Below are positions 23,119 through 34,703 of a stretch of DNA of 64,000 nucleotides, piece by piece. The notes under the pieces are model-generated. The model saw nothing but the letters and a program-made list of their open reading frames with translations. It was not told where the DNA came from and searched no databases. Both the position numbers and the translations under genes were made by a program. This DNA comes from Tetrastigma voinierianum (lineage: Eukaryota > Streptophyta > Magnoliopsida > Vitales > Vitaceae): NCBI GenBank assembly GCA_016808115.1, contig JAEQBH010002179.1:1-64000 (forward strand). Direction: 5' to 3'. Positions within the stretch are counted from its first letter, which is position 1. Each line of letters starts with the position of its first letter.

Positions 23119-24380
23119 TGATTACTACCTAAATAGTGTTGATTCATACCCTTAACACTTCATGTTTTGAGCAATTTTTGTGTAGTAATCAGCCTAATTG
23201 ACCCAGTTGACATGTTAAGGACCTAGCAAGGCTACTAATCAATTTTTGTGCAAGTTTTTGTTGTTTTCAAATGCTATATATATCAAATGTGGGAATTGAG
23301 CTCAAAGCATGAAGAGCGCGGTTGTAGTTCAGAGCTTCAGAAGCTAGAAGAAAGCAAAAGTAAAAGAACAGCAAAAGCAACCTTGCCAAATTCGCAAGGG
23401 TTGCAAAATTTTTGCAGCCCCTACGAAAATGTCTGCCACATATGATTTTTGAGCTCTTTTTGTGTTTTTCCCACTTTCTCCCTATGTAATAGTGTTTTAT
23501 TTTGTATATTTTGGTAAATTGTATTGGGTTGGGTGGTATAAAACACCCTTAGAAGACTTTGTACTGACTGATTTTATTTTATTATTGAAGTAGTTTTTAG
23601 GAAGCTAGTTTGAGAAGCTCCCATTTTCTCTCCTTTTCTCTCATTTTCCATTCTCTTTTTACACTAGCCAAATAGCCTCTGAGGAAGAGTGGCTAATACC
23701 CCATCTTCCTCTAAGTAAAAAGCAATGGGCAAAGCAACCTATGGCAAACCAAGGGTTTTTGTGTTTTTAAAGCAGGTATTCACTGTCATTAATGTTCTTT
23801 CCTTCAACTTTAGGTTTCGATCCCTTCGATTCACCTTGAATGGTTGATATTTGCAAGTTTCAGTGGCTCATTGATACTTAATGCTAGATCCCGTGGATGT
23901 TCAATAGTTATCACTTATGGACTATCATGTGAGTCATGAGACATGTTTTTACTCGATCGAGATTACTAATGGGCAATGAATGCCATTTTTCAAGGGTATT
24001 TAATAGGGTCAGATCTTATAGCTAAATGAATAACCGATTTGAGAGATAACTATATTTTATCCTCCCCAATGCAAGGAAAAGACCCAAGAAACCCTTCATT
24101 TGCCTAAGGAAACTAAGTCTAGTGACTTGATACTTCAAGGGACTTCTTTCCATAATTTAATCCATTTTATTTTCATTTTAACCATCAAAACCAACTCCTT
24201 TTATCACAACCCTAATATCCAAAATGAAATAACTAGTTTAAGCTCACTGTCAGTCATTTCAACGAAGAAAACCCATCTATGTGGATGATCCTAGAACCAT
24301 TATACTATAGTAGCTATGCTACGCTAGTATGAGGTATTAGGTTACAAATTATGTTGATGAACCCTACGGGCGACGAATCA
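23119..24380 (+). repeat. 3' LTR of Athila element B
   Basis: Starts tgattactacctaaatag and ends cgacgaatca, giving TG...CA ends. It pairs with 222-1463, and the TSD ttcat follows at 24381-24385. It keeps the canonical CA end that the 5' copy has lost. The differences seen in the first 45 bases of the pair are all C/T changes. Confidence 0.92.
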
Positions 24381-24385
24381 TTCAT

Positions 24386-25650
24386 CCTCAAATAGGAAAG
24401 AATAATTGGCATGCACAATGTCTTTGTGTTCCCATGTTGCCTCCTCCACCCCTCAATGCTGCCACAACACCTTCACTAGCCTTACTGTCTTGCCTCGAAA
24501 AACTCGATCCCAGCTATCCATGATACGCATCAGTCCCTCCTCAAAGGTTCCATCTGTATCAATAACAAGCTCGCCCCAATCCACTACATGAGTCAGATCT
24601 GGAGTGTACTTCCAAAGCGTGGAAACATGGAATACCGCATGGACACACAACAAACTCTCGCGATAGCAATCCAATCTGCAAGTAACGACTCACCCTCTCG
24701 AGCACCTAAAAGGCCCACATACCGGCGATACTTCTTCCTTCCAATCCTAACCACTCTCTCTGAAAATCAAGAAGACCTGATCCCTCACTTCAAACTCTAG
24801 AGGTCATCGTTGTCTGTCAGCCAGCCTTTCCCATCTGGCCTAAGCAAAGGAGAAGATCTCTTCTCGTATCAATCCCACCTTCTCCGAGGTGTCCCTAACC
24901 AAGTTCGGACCCATGGTATATTTCCCTCCCACCTTCGTCCAACAAACCGGAGATCGACAAGGCCTCCCATATAGTGCCTCATAGGGTGCCATCTATATGC
25001 TCGCTTGGTAACTATTGTTGTAGGTGAATTCCAATAAAGGATAAATGTTCTTCCTAGCTACCTGAGATCTAGAACGCATGCTCAGAAAGTATGTCCTCTA
25101 AAGTCTAGATGGTCCTCTCCGATTGACCGGCCCCGTTCGAGGATGAAAAGCAAAGGCTCATCATCAATCTTATCCCCATGGCTCGTTGGAAACCTCCCAT
25201 AAATGAGTCGTAAACTTAGGATCCCGATCTGATACAATAGACACTGACTCTCCATGTAACCGGAAAATTTCTCGTACGTACAACTTGTAGAATTCCTCTA
25301 GAATAAAGGTCATCCACATTGTAAAAAAGTGTGTCGACTTGGTAAGTCGGTCCACTATCACCCACACTATGTCATGCCCTCGTGATGTCCGTGGCAAGTG
25401 AGTCACTCGGCTAACTCCAATGGCTGGAGTAATCCTGGTAGCCTCTGGTGCTCAACCTTTACCTGCTGACACATGAGACATCGTCGAACAAAGTCTCCAA
25501 CGTGTTTCTTTATCCCACTCCAGTAATACTGGCGACGAAGATCATGGTACATCTTAGTGCCACCTAGGTGCACAAAAAAAACGAGAGCAATGGAACTCCC
25601 CGGTGATCTCTTCTCTCACCCGCTAACTCGGGGAACCATAACTCTCTCCT
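24386..25650 (-). pseudogene. Integrase and chromodomain-like tail of D (broken)
   Basis: Read on the minus strand from 25650. A zinc-finger segment is decayed. The core is clear at 25406-25170: VWVIVDRLTKSTHFF, EEFYKLYVREIFRLHG and VSIVSDRDPKFTTHLW, so the first two catalytic aspartates are present. APYEALYGRPCRSP follows at about 25000-24950. The C-terminal tail is open at 24674-24453: YTPDLTHVVDWGELVIDTDG, then RGKTVRLVKVLWQHWGVEE-ATWE. This tail is the chromodomain-like region of Tekay elements. Multiple frameshifts separate the pieces. Confidence 0.85.
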
Positions 25651-27230
25651 ATAATCGCACTACCATCCATGTGAATGATCCAGCCTTTGTCACCTGTACC
25701 TAACTGTACCCGATCCCTGGTGAATAATACCTCTATGTCCTGTGCCTGGGACTCAATCACTCTATTTAGTAGGGAAGGCATAGCCACTAAACTCCCCAAG
25801 GTACCCTGAACCTAATCATTATATTACAATCCGAACTGTCCCACAGTCGAGCATCTACCACTCCAAGGAAGCTATACTAGCCAACACTCCTCGTGACTTT
25901 CAGCTAAGTGCATCAACCACCACAATTGCCTTACCAGGATGGTAATATAAAGTGAAATCATAATCCTCCAGATACTCCATCCACCTATGTTGCCTTATGT
26001 TGAGGTCCTATTGTGTAAAAATGTACTTCAAACTCTTATGGTCCAAAACACCTCGAACTGTTCACCATATAGGTAGTGGCACCAAATCTTCAAGGCAAAG
26101 ACACGTCGCCAACTCCAGGGCCGCGGGTAACCCTATTCTCGTGGTTCTTTAACTCGTCGATAACCATAAGCCAAAACCCTCCCGGACTACATCAAAACAC
26201 ATCCAAGTCCATCCTTAAAGGCATCACAATACTTTGTGTACCTCCGTCCCCTATATGGAACTATCATAATAGAAGCTTAAGTAATCATCTTCTTTAGCTC
26301 CTAGAATGGCCTCTCACACAAGTCATTCCACTCAAACCTGACCTCCTTCCAAGTCAACCTTGTCATAGGTGCGACCCGAGGTCCTCACGAATCTCCTGAA
26401 TACCCCCGCCAATCCTGGGAAATCAGGTATCTCGAAGACTGACTTCGGCCTATCCCAACTCATCACTGCCTCAACCTTCTCCGAGTCCATGGATACCCCC
26501 AAAGTGCGATACCACATGCCCTAAGAATTCACTCCGCAGGCTGCAACCACACCTCTGGCTGAATTTCGCATACAACCCGGTTCTCTGTCTGAGAAAAATC
26601 CTCAAGTGATCCTCATGATCCTCCTCAAACTTGGAGTAGATCAAGATGTTGTCAACGAAGACCACAACAAACCAGTCTAGGTAGGGTTGGAACACCCTAT
26701 GCATGAGATCTATGAATGTCGCTAAGGCATTTGTCAATCCGAATGGCATCACCGCGGAACTCAAAGGCCCATACCACGCTCTAAATTCGCTTGTGTGATA
26801 TTTCGCTTCCCAATCCTCGCTAACCGATGGTAACCAGTGCAAAGATCTATCTTGGAATAAACTCATGCCCCTCTCAACTGATCAAATAAATCATCGATCC
26901 TCGGCAAAGGGTACTTATTCTTGATAGTAACCCTATTCATCTATCAATAATCGATACACAGCCAAAGGGTCTTATCTTTTTCCTTGGCAAATATAATCGG
27001 AGTGCCTCGCTAGTGAAGTACTACCTAATAAAACCCCTGCTCAACAATTCACAGATTGACCTTGATTTCCTGCAACTCAACAGGTGTCATCCTATGTAGA
27101 GTCATAGAAATAAGCTATGCACTATAAAATCTCCACAGTGAATTCTACATCCTCTCACAAGGTATCCCTAAGAGGGTTCTGCCCGTAAAAATATCCTCAC
27201 ACTTTAATAATCGACCCGGGCGACTCAACT
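25651..27230 (-). pseudogene. Reverse transcriptase and RNase H of D (catalytic Asp changed)
   Basis: On the minus strand RT runs from about 27100 to 26330. At 26866-26471 the text gives YGPLSSAVMPFGLTNALATF and then FVVVFVDNILIYSK. The family motif is F/YVDD, so the second catalytic aspartate is asparagine here; the change fits decay of a CpG on the plus strand (cgtc to tgtc at about 26651). LGHVVS and later MDSEKVEAVMSWDRP follow. RNase H is seen at about 26060-25905: LDHKSLKYIFTQ and RQHRWMEYLEDYDFTLYYH. Stops and shifts are common, so the enzyme is dead on several counts. Confidence 0.87.
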
Positions 27231-27760
27231 CGCCCGCCTCTGCCTTCTAGGGTAAGGCTTGCTAGCCAACCCATCAACCACCAGGCCACCTTGATTCTCC
27301 TCCGTGATACGCTTTGGGTAAAGTGTCATGCTTATCCCCTTGAAACATAACACAAATACCATCCCGCGTGTAGGAAATAACCCTCCTACGATCACAATCA
27401 ATGACGACTCGATCTGCCGTTAACCAGTCCATCTTAAGGATGACATCAAACTCCGACATGTCCACGACCCTAAGGTCCACTGTGAGTAGAATTCCTGAGA
27501 TCTCTAACTCAAAATCCTAACATATCTGATCAAGACTCACCCTAGTTCCTAGGGGAGAACTCACATGCAATGGCTTCTCGAAGGTTTCAACCTCTAAGCC
27601 CAACTCTTTCACACATGATGCAACAACAAAAGAATGAGATGAACTAGAATCAAACAATACTCTTGTCCATTAGCGAAAAAGTAGAAATGTACCCTGAATG
27701 ACCGACTGATCTGCAAGTTCAACTTTAGGAGTAATGGCGTAGACACGCCTCTGGGTCCCT
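27231..27760 (-). pseudogene. Retroviral-type aspartic protease remnant of D
   Basis: The minus-strand frame 27480-27274 reads DLRVVDMSEFDVILKMDWLT followed by ADRVVIDCDRRRV, the C-terminal half of the Tekay-type protease. The upstream half, 27700-27490, is decayed but keeps FDSSSSHSFVV-type text containing the catalytic region. It would process the Gag-Pol polyprotein. Confidence 0.8.
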
Positions 27761-28872
27761 GAAGTCCCAGCTTGTAAGCCCTGGCCTCGACCTAGGCCCA
27801 TGCCCTGGCCTATTAGGCTTGTCTGCAAAGCAGTAGGGGCCTATGCAGCACCCTAGGACTGATACTAGTTCCCTTGGCCCCATGGTGGGGTAAGGAGTAA
27901 CAAATTGCGTCTACGAACCTCCCACTGATGATTGGGACTAGGTGTCTTATAACTTTGGGATTTCTATCTCTGAGGGCAATTCAGCTCATGTGTCCAAGGT
28001 GTGACAATGGTAAATATATCCTCTCTGCTTTTGTCCGGGCTAGTAGTTCTTGACTGCCTTGGCCCTAATAGCCACAGCCCTGCCCCTGAAACCCTCGTGG
28101 AGTAAAAGTCCTCTACTTATTTCCCAAGCTAGAAGAAGAAGAAGGTTGACTCTCCCTCCTCTTATCCTTAGCACTCACATCCCGGATGCTTCGTTCATCA
28201 TCCACTTCCCTCTCGATAGCCATAGTCAGTTCACCATCGAGTTTAGATTCAGAGAAGTCCCACAATTTTACCTTGAATGGACAATTTCAGACCACCCTCA
28301 AACTTTCTCACGTTAGCCATATCTATGGCCACATAATCATCAACGAAACATGCTAATTCGGTGAACTTAGCCACGTATTCTAGCACTGTCATCGTTCCTT
28401 GTTTCAGTTCTAGGAACTCCTGAGCTTTTGCATGTCGTGTAGATGTCGGGAAATACTTGCCCATGAAAAGCTCATAGAACTCTTCCCATATCATTGCCTC
28501 CAAGTTCCTTGAGGCTTTGACCCAATCCCACCATACTTGGGATTCACCTTCTAGCTAGAATGCAGCTTGCCTTATCCTTGTGGCATTAGAGTTGATTTCC
28601 ATAGCCTCCAAGGTCTTATCAACTTACCGTAACCAATAGTCAACTTCCATCAGATCCCCTCCTCCCTTGAAGGTTGGATGATGATGTGCCTTGAACCTCT
28701 AGAGGTTACTTCCCTCGACCCCTCCGACCCACAACAAGACTAGTTTATGCAATGGTGGCAAACATGACTTCGCTTACCAATGGTAGCAATCACACCAATA
28801 GCCTTCTTGTTTGTCAAAAGGTCGGTGGTGGCACTCGCCCACCGTCTCTACGTCCGCTTCCTCGACTTGCCA
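27761..28872 (-). pseudogene. gag of element D (broken)
   Basis: The minus-strand frame 28503-28249 contains WEEFYELFMGKYFPTSTRH and AKAQEFLELKQGTMTVLEYV, followed by KFTELACFVDDYVAID and VRKFEGGLK. These are hallmark stretches of the gag core of Ty3/gypsy chromoviruses. A likely start lies near 28872, where MASRGSGRRDGGRVPPPT opens, and it is interrupted by a stop soon after. Between 28040 and 27950 a decayed zinc-knuckle-like segment with Gln, Gly and Cys residues precedes the protease. Gag would form the capsid. Confidence 0.8.
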
Positions 28873-29122
28873 TCTACACATGTCAAATAGCAAATTGAGA
28901 TTTTTTTATTTTTCTTTTTTGTATATATAATTCATATAACACGCAACACACAATCACGTATCATATTAAGCACCAACATGAAATGCGCAATGCATGTAAT
29001 TGTTCGAACCCATGCCCATCAAACCATTTAATCTGCAGCTTATGGTTCGATGCAAACTATGACATCAGAACTCAATGAATCTAATGACCCAGACCCATAT
29101 CCATTAAGCCCTAGGCATTCCT
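28873..29122 (-). other. Leader of D with degraded primer-binding site
   Basis: On the minus strand, the sequence after the 5' LTR reads ttatcacaggaatgcctagg (about 29126-29107). It parallels tggtatcaaagcctagg of element C with several changes, so it is taken as a decayed initiator-Met tRNA primer site. The rest is AT-rich (28890-28950) with no gene. Confidence 0.5.
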
Positions 29123-29379
29123 GTGATAACTAAGCTCGTACGCGTCGTGACGCCCTAAAAATCCGAGGGTCCCATTTATCAACCTACGAAAATATCCGTG
29201 GATATTATTTGACACAACACCACATCGTTGCGTCTCATTTATCGAGACCCACAACTCTACGAGGTCAAACAAAACCTCCCCTATGCTGGAGTCTCCACGC
29301 CTCGGGTCCTCCTAGGGGAAAGAGAACACGCTGGTGGAGAAACCCAACATGAACTGCTTGGAAGTGGTCGTGCAATGTA

Positions 29380-29935
29380 GCAAAATTATGTCGATGTCGC
29401 AACGTTGATTGACTGAGTTGCGGCAATGATCACACATTAGCGTCAAATTTAACCGATGTAACGATAATGTCACGACATCGCATTCAAATTTATCCACGTC
29501 TTGACAATGTCGCGGACATTAGGCTTCCCGCTTGTCTAATGTCAAGACACTATTTCGTTAGATGTCTCAACAATGTCACGACATCGCCTCCCGCTTTATC
29601 CCACGCCGCAAACATCGCCAACCGGCGTCTCCACGTCACTACATCAGCCTCTCGCTCGCCTAATGTCGCGGACACCGCTTTTCAATGTCATGACAATGTT
29701 GAGACATCGAGCCTCTTGTTTGTCTGATGTCGCGATGATGTTGAAACATCAAGCATACTGCCTATCCGATGTAACGAAAATGTCACGACATCAGGCCTGC
29801 TTATCCGATGTCTTAATATCGTGCATACCGCATGTCCGATGTCACACATCAAGCCTCATAGCCACTTCGATGTCGCGACAATGTTGCGACATCGCCTCTT
29901 ATTTTTCTAGTGTCGGACATCGTGTATACTTCAAT
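29380..29935 (-). repeat. Array of TGTCGCGACA-type palindromic words in LTR of D
   Basis: One exact tgtcgcgaca lies at 29871-29880, followed within ten bases by tgttgcgaca. Earlier variants include tgtcacgacatcg (twice, near 29468 and 29574), tgtcgcggacat (29510 region), tgtcaagacac and tgtcgcgatgatg. Spacing is roughly 25-60 bases. Words are often followed by atcg, giving gatgtcgcgacatc-type palindromes. As in C, the array lies in the promoter-distal end of the LTR. Confidence 0.8.
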
Positions 29936-30453
29936 TGGCCCCATAGGCCTCATTTTTTTTTTTATGTTATGACATTAACTGGAACCGAAAATCGCTTCTT
30001 TCCTTTCCTCTCTTCGATCTAAATTTCTACCAAAGCCTAAACCTCACAAGATATGCTGACCAAAGAAGGTCCCAATGTTTAGATTTTCAAGAATACATAT
30101 AAGACTTTATTAACACGATCCGTGAGAGGTTAAATACAACTCTTTTACTACATGTACATATTTGGACCAGATTGTCCCAAAATTTTACAAAAAATGATTA
30201 ATAAGCCACAAATCGACTTTCTTCACTCTCGACCCGATCGAGAGCCACCCACCGCGCCCGGTCCCGCACCGAAATGTTATCCCTTATAAGGTGAGCCACA
30301 CCCAGTAGAGAAAGTTCCTAGGGAGGCTACTCCCTACCTAAGTGCACATGCAATGTTTACATTCACATCAACATTCTAAACATAAGAATATGTCAATTCT
30401 AACTTGGAACATGCCATGCTATGAAATGAGATGAGACTCACTCATTCACCCTG

Positions 30454-30580
30454 CTCAAGTCCTTACTAACTCCCATCGTGCCCAAGTCCTTACCGACTCC
30501 CACCTTACCCAAGTCTTTACCGACTCCTATACCTGAGTCCTTACCGACTCCTGTACCCGAGTCCTTACCGACTCCCACCA
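30454..30580 (-). repeat. 24-27 bp tandem repeat in LTR of D, 5 copies
   Basis: On the plus strand the unit is cccaagtccttaccgactcc plus 4-7 variable bases. Five successive copies differ slightly: ctcaagtccttactaactcc, cccaagtccttaccgactcc, cccaagtctttaccgactcc, cctgagtccttaccgactcc, cccgagtccttaccgactcc. Confidence 0.9.
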
Positions 30581-32293
30581 CATAATGCGATGTCCATGTG
30601 TGATAAAATTCGTCATTCTAGATGACATCCAATGATCATTTTTAAAAAAAAAAATCCACTTGTTTATAAACCAAAATCTTTTTGGATGTTACACCTCAAT
30701 GGTCATTTTTTTATTTACAAATCATGTGTCTATTTATGGGTAGCGAATTTTCGAGTCCCACCTCAAGCTCTGCACGCTTTCCAACATTTTCAAGGGCTTT
30801 CACCATTGTAGATCATGTCTAACCACAACTAACAAGTCTTTCACCCGAGGGGGTGTCTGTCCCTACTTGCTATTACCTTACACATATTTTCTTTACTATA
30901 TTATTCAACTGTGCAACTCTGTTAGACTCGTCTCACTCGACCGACCCCACCCAATCAAACGCCAAACGCAGTGTTGATTCTACAACCATGCACCCATACC
31001 CATTAAATGTGATGTCATCGTGCATATGCAATGCACGTGCTATCAGACATTATATCATGCCACATGCATAATGAATGCTACATGGATAATGCTAAAACCG
31101 TACACTTCATCGTGTACCATGGACAATTATATCCTATACATACAATCACACATTCCATGTCAATATATTTATACACACATATATCAACATCTTATCACAC
31201 AACTAATACAATTAAGCATGTCATTTAAAAATCAAGCACGATAACTTCTGATCATCAAGACCAATTGTGGCATAAAGGATGCCCACAAAACAGTCCACAC
31301 AACAAGTCATAACCTATCCAAACTACCCTAAGATCTACTCCCACCGCTCCCAAAATCGCCTCGTATCCGCCTCTAATGGGCCCCCTTGACTGGTTTTGCC
31401 CCTACCAAGAAAATCGGCTATAAATTAGTCCCATAATCCAAGACACCCAAGATACCGGACATCAGCCCTGAGACAAAACCGACCACAAACCGATCGTAGA
31501 TCAAGCCTAGAAATAGTCCAAATAACTCTTCTTAGATCAACCCCAAGGTTAGGGCTGAACCCACATGGTCATTGAACGACTCTTAAGCAGGAATTAACTA
31601 GAGTAGGAAGAACCCCTACATCTTGGAGCGTAGAAGAACCGTTAGGAGCCTCATTTCCAACCTCCCTTTTTATTTCCCCAAATATTCTCTTTCGATTTTG
31701 TGAAATCCCGCACTTTGGCACGCACGTGTAGCCTCACGAGTAGATAAACTTTGACTCTTGGATCACGACGAATTCTCGACCCGACGACCCCGTGAGATTT
31801 AAGAAAAAAAGAAACTCAGACTTATTTCTTGCTCTTCTCCCTTTCTCCCCCACGGTCAAACTTGTAGCCAATCTGATTTCCTTTTCCCAATCCTTATTCC
31901 TTTAGGCTCACTTTGTGCCCCGTGTCCTCCATTTGATTAGTTCATTTTAGGTTCATTTATGCCCCGAAACGACTTTATTTCACCCCAGTTTAATTCTAAA
32001 ATATTTCATATGAGCTTTATATATTTATTTCCCCATCGCAAGATTTTCTCAATACTTGATTTTCTGGATTCACTCTAAGACTGGCCACCGAAAACGTGGA
32101 AAATCCCGATTTGCCTCAGAATTCAACAAAATTTGCCTAGTTAATTAAATTTCGCAAGACGAATTTAATGGTGAGGTCCTTCTCGTCATCCAGGATCTGG
32201 AACATTTCAGGTCTATAGTCTGAACTATTGCGGAAATTTACACCATTCATCATTTTTCGAAAAAGTTCAAATTTACCTAGGCTTTACAATGCA

Positions 32294-34400
32294 ATTTGGG
32301 AAATAAACTTCAAGGCCAAATTGCTTACACGTCGAGTTTGATTTGCTACAAAAATCCACCATTCACTGCAATAAAAATTACTTATATTCAATATATAATA
32401 ATAAAATAGTTATAGACTTTTCTTTTAATGAGAATTAACACTCACCAATAACCATTTTTTATCTTGAGGTTATTGCTGCTTAATCACCAAATCCCTTTTT
32501 GGCATCTCGAAAGAGTATAAGTTGTGAATTCAAAATGTCAAAATATCAAAAATAAAAAATCAATTAAATAAATTGAATCAATTAATTATAATTAGAAACT
32601 CATTAATTTACCTCATTTCCTAAATTATAAAGGTCTTCTATGATTAGGATCTAAGTTAGAAACATCATGAGCAACTTAGCAGCTTAGGTCACAACTAATC
32701 ATGTCTATATTGAAATTTTGGATTTAGATAGTACGCTAGAATAGTTATTGAGAATCAAGATAGTGATAATAGAACAGCATATTATTAAATGTGAATATCA
32801 GGAAGAGGATATTAATCAGATACCCGCTACATGAAGAGGGATTTTAGTGTTCTCGTCTCAATGATCTCGTGATGCCATGTTTCACCCACTTTACTTTAAG
32901 TCTAAATTTTCCTTCATCACGACCAACTCAGAGAAAATGGCATGGTTGGGACGACTTCTTAATCAACAATGTGAAGCACTATGTATAGTGTCTCATAGAC
33001 GGACACTAGTCATTCACCTTCCCCCAATATTCCCATCAAACGCTTCAACCCTCATGTCCAACTTTTCCTGGCTTAGCTTGTGAGATGCCCATTCATCACT
33101 AATAAAGATTTTCTTCAAATCAACCCTCTTTTTTAGAAGACTACCAAGGGCAATATAGTTGGTTGCAAATCTTGTTACTCCAGGACTCACGATATCTCCA
33201 CCACAGACCTTTTGCATTTTTGCAACCAACCAACCATGATTATAAATGAAGTTGGTTATCTTTTGGGCATTCATGATCAATTGAGCAACACTATCCCTTT
33301 TACCAATGTCTTCAAAAACTAAATCAATGCAGTGTGTTGCACATGGAGTCCAATAAAAATTGTATTTCTTCTTCGACAACTTTCCCGCTTTCACAAATGC
33401 TGATCCATTATCTATTATAATTTGCAGCACATTTGCTTCTCCAACTTCCTTAATCACGTATTTCAACAAACCATTTATATATTTGTTGTCTTTAATCTTA
33501 TTTGACGCATCAACAGATTTGAGGAAAATTATGCTTCCTTTTGAATAGACCATGAAATTAATTATGCTAAATTTTGTTGGCACGGTCCATCCATCGCACA
33601 TAATTGTTCATCCATATGTCTTTCATTTCTCCCTTTGTATGTTGATATAAGCTTTTATATCTTCATACTCCATTTCCATGTACCGTTTTTATTTCATATG
33701 AAGATAGTGGTTCGAGATGCCCATCCCAACATATATAATCAAGGAAAGTTGATTAGTGTTTCAACTGCAATTATACTTTTAAGATAATAATTTCATTATT
33801 AAAACATATTAGACAATTAGACAAACTTGCTTGTTGTGCACCAATAATCATATTCTTAAAGTGGTAAGAGTTCGCTTTTTGAGGTAGAACACTTTCATAT
33901 ATGAAGAACTTGCTAATCAGTCATCTCATTGTTTCCTTGATTGAACCACCTTTGAACATATTTTTCAAACTTTTTTGTCTTGCAACCAAAGACTTGTACA
34001 ATGACGATGTAATTGACGGTGATGGATCTGTTTGTCGAACATTTTGTGATCTTTGCATACGTCTTGATGGATCACCTGTTGCAATTATACAAAAAAAAAA
34101 AAATCTAATTACATTTTTTTATGCATAATTATGTGAACAAATTGATTATATATAAAGATCTACCTATTTTTCTCTTGCCTCTCATAAATCCTTATCTTGT
34201 TCTCAATTCCATTCACTAACTTTTGATGCATGTACTGCTTCTCGGTATTCATCTCGCTCATCGGGGTTCATGTAGCCAAAAACATATATACATCCTCATC
34301 ACCCTCCTCATCATCATCATCATCATTAATGATAATTTGATGTCTTTTCTCTCCCATCAAGGCCTCGTAATCTACTCAAATTTCTTCCATATCTAAGTTT
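32294..34400 (-). pseudogene. hAT-family transposase gene, DUF659-type, C-terminal part lost to D insertion
   Basis: Read on the minus strand. An exon at about 34395-34160 has an acidic run (INDDDDDEEGDEDVYMF) then SEMNTEKQ / HASKVSEWN-type text. Next, 34090-33800 gives RQKSLKNMFKGGSIKE and ANSYHFKNMIIGAQQA. An apparent intron (about 33805-33750) follows. The open frame 33601-33014 gives MCDGWTVPTKFSIINFMVYS, IIDNGSAFVKAGKL and CATHCIDLVFEDIGKRDSV, the DUF659/RNase H-like transposase core. AYYLNPKFQYR occurs near 32720. A last exon after an AT-rich intron reads EWWIFVANQTRRVSNLALKF and SQIA, cut at 32293 by element D. The hAT dimerisation motif would be left of the window. Stops outside the main frame suggest a pseudogene. 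Confidence 0.85.
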
Positions 34401-34703
34401 CAAACATTATATCTAACTTAATTTAATATTATCAAATTAAACTAAATAATACTATAGTATAAAAATATTTCAAATTTAATGTGTTACTGAAACTAATATT
34501 ATTAACTAATATGTAAGTTAATTAACATGATATCTAAGATCTTAGTTTTAAGATTAACTATAGTATATAACTAATATGTTTAATAATATGATAACTAAGA
34601 TCTTAGTTTCAACATGAGGTTCTAACTTAATTTAAACTTTAGACTAACATGATATCAAAGTAATCATTTCGTATTATGATATCTAAATTGCATAAATATT
34701 AAT
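34401..34703 (-). other. AT-rich intron-like sequence of the hAT gene, left of solo LTR F
   Basis: Strongly AT-rich with words such as atcaaattaaactaa and tagtataaaaatatttcaaa. Very similar words occur at 39290-39345 on the far side of solo LTR F, so the interval was one continuous AT-rich stretch with internal repeats before F inserted. The five bases ttaat at 34699-34703 are the left TSD of F. Confidence 0.6.

Larger units (their letters stand above)
222..24380 (+). mobile_element. Athila-type Ty3/gypsy retrotransposon B (interrupted by element C)
   Basis: Two direct repeats that begin tgattactac (222-1463 and 23119-24380) flank gag, protease, RT, RNase H, integrase and an Athila-type ORF2 in that order. 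The 5-bp TSD ttcat is perfect (217-221 and 24381-24385). A polypurine tract abuts the 3' LTR. Element C and its TSD account for about 12.7 kb, leaving about 11.5 kb for B, a usual size for Athila. All reading frames are broken. The two LTRs already differ at several C/T positions in their first 45 bases, so the insertion is old. Confidence 0.93.
24381..32288 (-). mobile_element. Tekay/Del-like retrotransposon D, main part
   Basis: Minus-strand gag, protease, RT, RNase H, integrase and chromodomain-like tail run from right to left. The 5' LTR (about 29123-32288) is at the right, and the 3' LTR (1-113 and beyond) lies left of element B, which interrupts D. Domain order, the NELV/GELV-DTDGTFEE tail and the CpG word array in the LTR match element C, so the two belong to related lineages. 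Its right end falls inside a hAT exon; the five bases next to it (atgca, 32289-32293) should recur beyond the left end of the window. Confidence 0.85.
29123..32288 (-). repeat. 5' LTR of element D
   Basis: The outer end at 32288 begins on the minus strand with tgtaaagcctagg, matching the other LTR (tgtaaaacccgt at 113). The inner end is placed next to the degraded primer site and may be off by some bases. The LTR is about 3.2 kb and carries a CpG word array (29380-29930) and a tandem repeat (30454-30580). It holds no gene; open frames such as 30853-31250 are chance frames in AT-rich DNA. Confidence 0.8.

Noticed and set aside
29380..29935. CRISPR-like array (short repeats at regular spacing)
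   Set aside because: Words are 10-14 bases, variable, with uneven spacing, inside a plant LTR; no cas genes and the context is eukaryotic.
30454..30580. Possible centromeric or telomeric satellite
   Set aside because: Only five short copies within an LTR; no plant telomere repeat array is present anywhere in the window.
33360..33548. Plus-strand 62-codon frame
   Set aside because: Antisense to the well-supported hAT transposase frame 33601-33014.
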